A stretch of 64,000 nt of DNA from Palsa-504 sp963769715. Its GTDB lineage: Bacteria; Actinomycetota; Actinomycetes; Streptosporangiales; Streptosporangiaceae. The first letter of the stretch is position 1; the number at the start of each line of letters is the position of its first letter. The notes under the pieces were generated by a model that worked only from the letters and a program-made list of their open reading frames with translations, ran no database searches and was not told the origin of the DNA. Positions 58,098-64,000 of the stretch are shown here, one piece after another. The translations under genes and the position numbers were made by a program. Where the stretch lies: assembly GCA_963769715.1 (NCBI GenBank), contig CAVYNE010000030.1:372001-436000 (forward strand). The letters run 5' to 3'.

Positions 58098-58826
58098 TCA
58101 GGGTGCGGTAGCCACCTGGCTGAGGGCGTCGGCCAGTTCGGCCGGGCGGGTGAACATGGACTCGTGGCTGCCGGGCACCGAGACCGGGGAGACCTTGATC
58201 CGCTCGGCGAAGCGGTCCCAGCCGTATTCACCCGGCGGCAGCGCCACGTCGCCGTCGGACAGCACGTAGTGCAGGGGGAGGCCCAGGCCGCGGTAGGCCT
58301 CGTCGGCGGGCGGGTCGGTGAACGTCCGGTAGGGCTGCGGGCGCAGCACCGAGTGCACCACGGCGGCCGCGGCGGGGTCGGCGTCGCCCATGAACGCGCC
58401 CTGGAACACCTCGAGCGGCAGCGCGACGGTGTTGTCCTCGGACGCCCCGGCCAGCTGGCTGAACAGCTCCTGGTAGGACGGCGGCACCTCGTCGTACAGC
58501 GAACGGCCGGACTCCGGCACGAAGGCACTCCAGAACACCAGGGCCTTCAGCCGGGACGCCAGCCGCGGCGCCGCGCCGGCGATGACGTAGCCGCCCCAGC
58601 TGTGCCCGACCAGCGTGATGTCGACTGCGAAGGACGCCTCGACCTGGCTCACCAGACTGTCGACGCAGCCGGCCAGCGTCACGCCGCGCGGGTCGTCGTC
58701 GATGCCGAGCCCGGGGCAGGTCGGCGCCCACACCCGGTGGCCGGCGGCGCGCAGCCTGCTCGCCACCGGCTGCCAGGCCCATCCGCCGTGCCACGCGCCG
58801 TGCACCAGCACGAAGTTCTCTGTCAT
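58098..58826 (-). CDS. Alpha/beta hydrolase (esterase-like)
   Basis: A 242-aa alpha/beta hydrolase with GAGGAGG before its ATG. Oxyanion region 'FVLVHGAWHGGWAWQPV', nucleophile elbow GHSWGG, and the C-terminal 'VSVPGSHESMFTRPAELA' with the catalytic His. It belongs to the plant-esterase/salicylate-esterase-like group (EstC, methylesterases). Next to a gentisate-type dioxygenase it might release an aromatic acid from its ester; that is inference. It reads toward the MarR gene. Confidence 0.85.
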   Translation of the reverse strand: MTENFVLVHGAWHGGWAWQPVASRLRAAGHRVWAPTCPGLGIDDDPRGVTLAGCVDSLVSQVEASFAVDITLVGHSWGGYVIAGAAPRLASRLKALVFWSAFVPESGRSLYDEVPPSYQELFSQLAGASEDNTVALPLEVFQGAFMGDADPAAAAVVHSVLRPQPYRTFTDPPADEAYRGLGLPLHYVLSDGDVALPPGEYGWDRFAERIKVSPVSVPGSHESMFTRPAELADALSQVATAP

Positions 58827-58950
58827 GGTGACCTCCTCGTCAAGGGCGGGATTCCAGCACCAACTCCCGGACGAATGTACCGGCCGGGCCGTGCAGCGCG
58901 TCGTGGGCGGCGGTGAACAGCGCGTGGGCGCGGCGACCCTGCCACCCTTC

Positions 58951-59244
58951 GCGGCCGAGGAGGTGGAGAACCTCGTCTACCGGATGGCCGGGATCGCCCA
59001 GGTGGCCGCCGTGGCCGCGCCCGATGCCGAACTCGGCGAGCGGATCTGCGTCTTCGTGGTGCCGCAGCCTGGGCAAGACATCACCCTGGACGCCATCAGG
59101 GATGGCATGGCGGCGGCCGGGGTAGCCAGGTTCAAATGGCCGGAACGGCTCGAGGTCGTCGCCGAGTTGCCCGTCACCAAGGTGGGCAAGCTGGATAAAA
59201 AGGCGCTGCGCGACATGCTCGCCTTCGGGAGGAGTCCGGAATGA
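58951..59244 (+). pseudogene. C-terminal remnant of an acyl-/aryl-adenylate ligase
   Basis: The ~97 residues 'AAEEVENLVYRMAGIAQVAA', 'DAELGERICVFVVPQPGQDI', 'FKWPERLEVVAELPVTKVGK' then LDKKALRDML are the C-terminal subdomain of an AMP-forming ligase (DHB-AMP ligase or salicylate-CoA-ligase type), including the catalytic Lys of the GK motif. The adenylation core (~420 aa) is absent; upstream is the divergent hydrolase. Its stop overlaps the dioxygenase ATG (ATGA), so the ligase was once in its operon. Confidence 0.75.
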
Positions 59245-60350
59245 CCGACACCGACGCACGCACCGCCACCCGTTCGGCCCGTACCGATTTCGACAGTGCC
59301 GAGCACCAGGCCAGGCTGGCCGGACTGTACCGCGACTTCGAGGCCGCCGGGATGACCCCGCTGTGGCTGACCCGCGAGGGCCTGATGCCCTTTCACCCCC
59401 AGCCCCGGGCGGTGCCGCACCTGTGGCGCTGGGCCGACCTGCTGCCGCTGGCCGCGCGCAGCGCGGAACTCGTCCCGGTGGGCCGCGGCGGTGAGCGCCG
59501 GGCGATCAGCCTCGGCAACCCGGGCCTGCCCGGCGACCCGTACACCACGCCCACCCTGTGGGCGGCCATCCAGTACCTGGCCCCCCGCGAGGATGCCCCC
59601 GAACACCGGCACAGCCAGTCGGCGTTCCGGTTCGTCCTGGACGGCGAGGGGGTGTGGACGGTGGTGGACGGGGACCCGGTCGCGATGCGCCGCGGGGACC
59701 TGCTGCTGACGCCCGGCTGGCAGTTTCATGGCCACCAGAACGTCTCCGACGCGCCCATGGCCTGGCTGGACGGGCTCGACATCCCGCTGGTGGCAAAGAC
59801 CGACCAGGGATTCTTCGAGTTCGGTCCCGATCAGGTGCGCACCCGCGCCACCCCGGAAAAGAGTAATGCCGAACGGCTCTGGGGCCTGCCCGGGCTCACC
59901 CCCGTCGCTCTGGCCGGGACGCGCCCGGCCTCGCCACTCGTCGCCTACCGCTGGGCGCATACCGACGCCGCCCTGACCGCCCAGCTAGAGCTCGAAAAAG
60001 AAGGTGTCGCGGGGGTCCTCGAGCCGGGCCACGCCGCCATCCGCTACACCAACCCGACCAGCGGCGGTGACGCGCTGACCACCATGCGCACCGAGTTTCA
60101 CCGGCTGCGCGCGGGCGCAGCCACCCGGCCGTCGCGCACCTCCGCCTCCTCCGTCTGGCAGGTCTTCGACGGCGCCGGCACGGTCCGGCTGAACGACACT
60201 GAGCGCCCGCTGGAACGCGGTGACATCATCGCGGTCCCGGCCTGGACCGAGTTCGCCCTCGACGCCGCCAGCCAGCTCGACCTGTTCACCTTCTCCGACG
60301 CCCCCGTGTTCGAGAAGCTGAACCTGCTCCGCACCGAAGTCACCGGCTGA
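59241..60350 (+). CDS. Gentisate 1,2-dioxygenase-like bicupin
   Basis: A 369-aa bicupin. The N-terminal cupin carries iron ligands His122 and His124 in 'PEHRHSQSAFRFVLDGEG', with 'RRGDLLLTPGWQFHGHQN' as the second motif; the C-terminal cupin ('VFDGAGTVRLND', 'LERGDIIAVPAWTEF') lacks the HxH set, as usual. Gentisate dioxygenases open the ring to maleylpyruvate; 1-hydroxy-2-naphthoate and salicylate dioxygenases are close relatives. With a ligase remnant and a mycothiol-isomerase-type remnant elsewhere in the window, it suggests a decayed aromatic pathway. Confidence 0.87.
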   Translation: MTDTDARTATRSARTDFDSAEHQARLAGLYRDFEAAGMTPLWLTREGLMPFHPQPRAVPHLWRWADLLPLAARSAELVPVGRGGERRAISLGNPGLPGDPYTTPTLWAAIQYLAPREDAPEHRHSQSAFRFVLDGEGVWTVVDGDPVAMRRGDLLLTPGWQFHGHQNVSDAPMAWLDGLDIPLVAKTDQGFFEFGPDQVRTRATPEKSNAERLWGLPGLTPVALAGTRPASPLVAYRWAHTDAALTAQLELEKEGVAGVLEPGHAAIRYTNPTSGGDALTTMRTEFHRLRAGAATRPSRTSASSVWQVFDGAGTVRLNDTERPLERGDIIAVPAWTEFALDAASQLDLFTFSDAPVFEKLNLLRTEVTG

Positions 60351-60354
60351 AGCC

Positions 60355-61983
60355 TTAAAGCTCGCGTCGGTCCGCGTTGCTCCGCCGCAGGTGCGGGCCG
60401 GGTGCTCGGCGGACGTAGTCGCCGGGGGCCTCGGTCATCGGTTCGAACGCCGGGCTGCCCAGAGTTTGCGGGGCGGCCCGTTCCGCGCCTGAGTGCGGGG
60501 TGATCCAGTCTGCCCAGGCCTCCCACCACGACCCGGCGTGCCTGGTGGCGGCCGCGAGCCACTGGTCAGGATCGTGGCCGGGCTGCTGGCCGGTGTAGTA
60601 GGAGGCCTTCGGGTTGCCTGGGGGGTTGACCAGGCTCTGGATGTGCCCGCTGTTGCTGAGCACGAATGTCATCGGCCCGGACAGCAGCTGGGTGGTGCGG
60701 TAACAGCCTTTCCACGGTGTCAGGTGATCGGTCATCGCCCCGGTGGCGAACACCGGGACCGTGATCGTGGCCAGGTCGACGGGCGTGTGCAGCACCGTCA
60801 TCGCGCCGGGCCGGCACAGCGTGTTGGCCTGGAACAGGTCGAGGAACTGACGGTGCAGCGCGGCGGGCAGGTTCGTGCCGTCGGCGTTCCAGGCCAGGAC
60901 GTCGAAGACCGGGGGGTCCTGGCCCATCAGGTAGTTGTTGACCCAGTAGTTCCAGATCAGGTCGTTGGGCCTCATGAAGGTGAACGCCGCGCCCATGTCG
61001 CGGGCCGCGATCACGCCGGCCCGGCGGGATCGGGTCCGGGCCGGGGACAGCAGCCTGGCGCTGGAGAAGGCCTGGATCGGTGCCCGCTGGCCGAAGTCCA
61101 GCATCGTGACCGCGAAGGAGGCAGAGCGGATCCGGGCATCACCGGTGGCGGCCAGGTGATTGAGCACGCCGGTGGTGATGATGCCGCCCGCGCAGAAGCC
61201 GATGGTGTTCACGTCGCCTGAACCGGTGATGTCGCGGATGGCGTCGATGGCCCGGAGCACCCGGGCCGCGTAGGTGTCCAGGTCCCAGTCCCGTTGGTCC
61301 TTGCCTGGGTTGCGCCAGCTCAGCACGAAGGTCTGCAGTCCGCGGCCGACGGAGTATTCGATGAAGCTGCGCCCAGGGCGCAGGTCGAGGAAGTAAAACC
61401 GGCCGATCGGCGGCGGCACGACGAGCACCGGGCGCTCGCGGACGCTGCCGGTGACCGGGGTGTACTGGATCAGCTCGGCGACCTCGTCCCGCTCGACGAC
61501 CGCGCCGGGGGTCAGGGCCAGGTCGCGGCCGACCTGCAGGGCCTGCGGGTCAGTCATCGAGGGCAGGCCGCCGTTATGCCGCAGATCGCCGGCCCAGTTG
61601 CGGACCCCGCGGGTCAGGTTGCCGCCACCGGTCTCGAGGGTCCGCTTGATCGCCGCGGGGTTTCCGAGCCAGAAGTTGGTGGGCGCCATCGCGCTGGTCA
61701 GCAGGGTGACCGCGAACCGTACCTTGTCGGGATCCTGTCCCGACTTCTCCGCCTCATCCACCAGCCGGTCCATCGATCCGGCCAACGACAGGTAAGCCTG
61801 CCCGATCCGCCGGTAGGCGGGGTTCTCGGTCCAGGTCGGGTCGGCGAACCGCAAGTCCCCCTTGGCCGGCGCGACAGCGGAGGAGCCCACGGAGATCCGG
61901 AGGAGCTCGCGCGCCAGCCGGCCCGCTTCGCGAGCCACGACCCGGCCCTGCGTGGCCGTGCCCGCGACTCCCCTGCCGTTCAT
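60355..61983 (-). CDS. phaC: Poly(3-hydroxyalkanoate) synthase
   Basis: A 542-aa PhaC (ATG 61983; upstream frame without support). The lipase-like box GFCAGG holds the catalytic Cys264; Asp is in 'GAMTDHLTPWKGCYRT' and His in 'LSNSGHIQSLVNPPG'. 'FLLxPPPIG'-like 'LVVPPPIGRFYFLDLRPGRS' and 'SWRNPGKDQRDWDLDTYAAR' are typical. It polymerises hydroxyacyl-CoA. It is at the end of the TetR-DUF35-thiolase operon, 8 bp after the thiolase stop, so the thiolase may feed it or the operon may direct surplus acyl-CoA to storage. Confidence 0.92.
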   Translation of the reverse strand: MNGRGVAGTATQGRVVAREAGRLARELLRISVGSSAVAPAKGDLRFADPTWTENPAYRRIGQAYLSLAGSMDRLVDEAEKSGQDPDKVRFAVTLLTSAMAPTNFWLGNPAAIKRTLETGGGNLTRGVRNWAGDLRHNGGLPSMTDPQALQVGRDLALTPGAVVERDEVAELIQYTPVTGSVRERPVLVVPPPIGRFYFLDLRPGRSFIEYSVGRGLQTFVLSWRNPGKDQRDWDLDTYAARVLRAIDAIRDITGSGDVNTIGFCAGGIITTGVLNHLAATGDARIRSASFAVTMLDFGQRAPIQAFSSARLLSPARTRSRRAGVIAARDMGAAFTFMRPNDLIWNYWVNNYLMGQDPPVFDVLAWNADGTNLPAALHRQFLDLFQANTLCRPGAMTVLHTPVDLATITVPVFATGAMTDHLTPWKGCYRTTQLLSGPMTFVLSNSGHIQSLVNPPGNPKASYYTGQQPGHDPDQWLAAATRHAGSWWEAWADWITPHSGAERAAPQTLGSPAFEPMTEAPGDYVRRAPGPHLRRSNADRREL

Positions 61984-61991
61984 CGGTTCTC

Positions 61992-63143
61992 CTACCGGCT
62001 CAGCACGGCGCAGGCGCTCACGCCGGGTGCGCCGTAGACGTGGGTGAAGCCCACCCGCGGTCGGCCGGGGACCTGTCGCGCGCCGGCCTCCCCGCGCAGT
62101 TGCACTACCACCTCGTGCACCTGCCGCAATCCGGAGGCGCCGATAGGCTCGCCGTTCGCCAGGCAGCCGCCGTCGGTGTTGACCGGCAGCCGGCCGCCGA
62201 TTTCGGTCGCCCCGCTGGCGATCAGCTTTTCCTGCTCGCCGTGCCGGCACAGGCCCGTCTCGGCCAGGTGCATGACCTCGGCCCCGGATTCGGTGTCCTG
62301 GACCTGGGCGAGATCCACGTCCGCCGGGCCGATGCCCGCCGCTTCGAACGCCGCCGCCGCGGCTACGGCCGTAGGCGAGGGGGCCGACTCGATAGCGACG
62401 GACGGGCTGAAAACCTCAAACGAGCCGAACGACCGGGTGCGCAGCGCAACCGACCGCAGCAGCACCGGCGGGCGGGCCGATCCGCGCAGCCGCTTGCCTC
62501 GGGCCAGCACCAGCGCCGCGGCTCCCTCCCCTGGAGAGCAGAACATGAACTGGGTGAGCGGGTGATTGACCATCTTCGACGCCAGGATCTCCTCTGCCGA
62601 CAGCGGCTTGCGGCGCCACGCGTTGGGGTTGAGCGCCCCGTTGCGGAACGCCTTGGCGGCGACCTCGGCCAGGGTGGCGGAACTTATGCCGTGCTCGCTC
62701 ATGTACCGCTGGATCTTCATGGCGAAGAACTGGGTGGTGAGCATCAGGCCGGTCTCGCCGTACCAGCGGCCGAGGCCCCAGTCCTCCGGGTCCGGATTGA
62801 ACGCACCCGGCGGGTGCTTGTCAAAGCCGACCACCAGGGCGAGATCCGCGGACCCGGCGCGCAGCATCGCGTGGGCCATCGTCAGCGCCGAACCGCCCGT
62901 CGCGCAGCCGTTCCTGACGTTGACGAACGGAACCCCGGTGAGCCCGAGCATCGCTACCAGGGTGTCCGCGTTGCCCGCCTCGTCGCTGCCGCCGACCGCG
63001 AAATCGATTTCCGGCCAGCTGACCCCGGCGTCGGCCAGGGCCGCGCGGGCCGCGGCCACGGCCATCTGCAGGCCGGTAACGCCCGGATGACGGCCGAACG
63101 GGTGGATGCCAGCCCCGATGATGCCTACGTCCTCATCGCTCAC
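61992..63143 (-). CDS. Thiolase-family lipid-transfer protein (SCP-x/Ltp3-4 type)
   Basis: A 383-aa thiolase-fold protein with GTG start. Unlike Ltp2 it keeps a likely active Cys in 'NVRNGCATGGSALTMAHAML' and a C-terminal 'NTDGGCLANGEPIGASGLRQ' segment. It resembles Ltp3/Ltp4-type proteins, paired with a DUF35 partner in steroid or long-chain acyl-CoA metabolism. The start overlaps the DUF35 gene by 11 bases. Claisen or retro-Claisen cleavage of a beta-ketoacyl-CoA is the expected chemistry; the substrate is not defined. Confidence 0.85.
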   Translation of the reverse strand: MSDEDVGIIGAGIHPFGRHPGVTGLQMAVAAARAALADAGVSWPEIDFAVGGSDEAGNADTLVAMLGLTGVPFVNVRNGCATGGSALTMAHAMLRAGSADLALVVGFDKHPPGAFNPDPEDWGLGRWYGETGLMLTTQFFAMKIQRYMSEHGISSATLAEVAAKAFRNGALNPNAWRRKPLSAEEILASKMVNHPLTQFMFCSPGEGAAALVLARGKRLRGSARPPVLLRSVALRTRSFGSFEVFSPSVAIESAPSPTAVAAAAAFEAAGIGPADVDLAQVQDTESGAEVMHLAETGLCRHGEQEKLIASGATEIGGRLPVNTDGGCLANGEPIGASGLRQVHEVVVQLRGEAGARQVPGRPRVGFTHVYGAPGVSACAVLSR

Positions 63144-63633
63144 TCTGCTCCTCCTCGGTCATAGGCCGGAACGCATAGGTCACCACGCCGCGTGCGGTGC
63201 TAGCCACGGGGGGACGAACCCAAAAACCCCCCTGGCACCCCCCGCCAGCGCCGCTGGGCGCGGGGATGAGCGTCAGTTCCATCGGCAGGCCGATGCGCAG
63301 GCGGCCGGGGTCTGCCTCGGTCAGCCGGGCCTCGACCCGCACCTCTCCGGGAAGCTCGACGTACCCGACCCCGTACGGCTCGAACGCGCCGGGATCGTCG
63401 GCCGCGTACGGCGGCGACTTCGGCGGGAAGCACTGAATGGTCCACGACCACAGCGTCCCGCGTCGCGCCAGCAGTCGCTCGCTCACCTCCACCGACGTGC
63501 ATTTCGGGCAGCTGAACTGCCGGGGGAAGGCGACCGTGCCGCAACGGGCGCACTGCGAGCCGATGAGCCGGACCAGCCCATCAGTGACCGTGAACAGCCC
63601 CTCCGTGATCGGTGTCACGCTGTCTCCATTCAT
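63133..63633 (-). CDS. DUF35 zinc-ribbon/OB-fold acyl-CoA-associated protein
   Basis: A 166-aa protein with CARC and CPKC pairs at about residues 28-45 ('SQCARCGTVAFPRQFSCPKC') then an OB fold ('RGTLWSWTIQCFPPKSPPYA', 'VGYVELPGEVRVEARLTEAD'). Such proteins act as partners of thiolase-fold enzymes. The ATG overlaps the TetR stop (ATGA). Residues ~128-145 come from a G/C-run-rich stretch (GGCQGGFWVRPP) that looks like an insertion. Confidence 0.85.
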   Translation of the reverse strand: MNGDSVTPITEGLFTVTDGLVRLIGSQCARCGTVAFPRQFSCPKCTSVEVSERLLARRGTLWSWTIQCFPPKSPPYAADDPGAFEPYGVGYVELPGEVRVEARLTEADPGRLRIGLPMELTLIPAPSGAGGGCQGGFWVRPPVASTARGVVTYAFRPMTEEEQSER

Positions 63634-64000
63634 GCGACCAAAAGAACCGACTCGGCCACATCAGGCGCCACGCCGGCCAGGGCCAGGCTGCGCGCCACGA
63701 AGAACTCCGCCACGCGCGGCAGGGCGACGATTCCGTTGGGCCGGTACCAATGCCAGACGCTGTTGTACATCCCGAGGATGGCGCGCGCGAGGAGTCTGGG
63801 ATCGCCGTCCGGGATGGCTCCCTGCTCCATCGCACCGGCCAGCAATGCCGCCCACAGCCGCTCCAGGTCCCGGGTAAGCTGCCGGGCCGCCTGACGGGAC
63901 TGCTCTTCGCGCGGCGACTCGCGCGGGTTCATAAGCAGCCCTTGCTCGGCGACCACGACGCGGTTGCGCTGGATGTCGTCCTCGGTCAGGCGGAAGCAGT
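63630..64000 (-). CDS. TetR-family regulator, C-terminal part (5' end outside window)
   Basis: The frame is open to the window edge; 123 codons are visible. The ligand-domain pattern 'GDPRLLARAILGMYNSVWHW' then YRPNG is typical of TetR regulators of acyl-CoA genes (FadR/KstR2-like C-termini). The DNA-binding domain is outside the window. First gene of the DUF35-thiolase-phaC operon and coupled to it, so it probably controls it. Confidence 0.78.
   Translation of the reverse strand, partial: CFRLTEDDIQRNRVVVAEQGLLMNPRESPREEQSRQAARQLTRDLERLWAALLAGAMEQGAIPDGDPRLLARAILGMYNSVWHWYRPNGIVALPRVAEFFVARSLALAGVAPDVAESVLLVA

Noticed and set aside
1..64000. tRNA, rRNA, insertion sequence or prophage genes
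   Set aside because: I looked on both strands for tRNA-like segments, transposase and integrase motifs and phage structural proteins and recognised none; a covariance-model search would be decisive.

Overview
The window is very GC-rich and densely coded, with many ATGA/GTGA start-stop overlaps and GTG starts. AftD- and DUF3068-type envelope genes, KstR, the Hsa/Ksh steroid enzymes, a TIGR03086-type fragment and a CGNR zinc-finger regulator all point to Actinomycetota. I cannot place it below that level. No rRNA, tRNA, CRISPR array, prophage or transposase was recognised.

Layout. (1) 1-5733: an envelope block of aftD (3' part), a 45-aa DUF2613-like secreted protein, a family 2 glycosyltransferase and a DUF3068 protein. 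(2) 5752-13097: kstR divergent from a compact steroid side-chain operon (chsE3/fadE34-like, chsE1, chsE2, a ChsH2-ChsH1 fusion, ltp2). (3) 13177-30787: a polytopic membrane protein, then a sugar/polyol region. It has a minus-strand operon (ABC ATPase, permease, two zinc alcohol dehydrogenases, a kinase-mannitol dehydrogenase continuous frame, an OtsB-like phosphatase) and a plus-strand series (binding protein, LacI, AGE-type isomerase, P-loop kinase, second LacI, frameshifted FGGY kinase, class I aldolase). (4) 30954-37532: a squalene/phytoene-synthase-UppS fusion, an AarF kinase continuous with Hsp20, an EmrB-like exporter and a PRC-barrel protein. (5) 37646-46604: the steroid-ring module: kstD, a 1-Cys peroxiredoxin, kshB, a small CxxC protein, kshA, then divergent hsaA-hsaD-hsaC-hsaB and an SCP2 protein. 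(6) 46605-58826: a miscellaneous region with gene remnants, regulators, a minisatellite, a tandem-duplicated exported domain, a beta-propeller protein and several apparent frameshifts. (7) 58951-64000: a ligase remnant, a gentisate-type dioxygenase, and a TetR-DUF35-thiolase-PhaC operon cut by the window end.

How it works together. KstR plus side-chain and ring enzymes give most of an actinobacterial cholesterol-type pathway, in two blocks about 24 kb apart. The known KstR operator pattern TnnAACnnGTTnnA fits the kstR/chsE3 gap, the kstD start, the kshA/hsaA gap and the DUF3068 leader; a fifth near-match precedes the DUF2613 gene. That ties steroid control to envelope genes. The sugar region has its own logic: paired LacI-type operators in the divergent transporter promoter, and a second pair over the start of the second lacI gene.

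Caveat. Apparent frameshifts hit hsaD, the FGGY kinase, an MFS transporter (twice), the beta-propeller gene and one copy of a tandem duplication. So many suggest residual indel errors in the assembly, and the broken genes should not be taken as true pseudogenes without read support.
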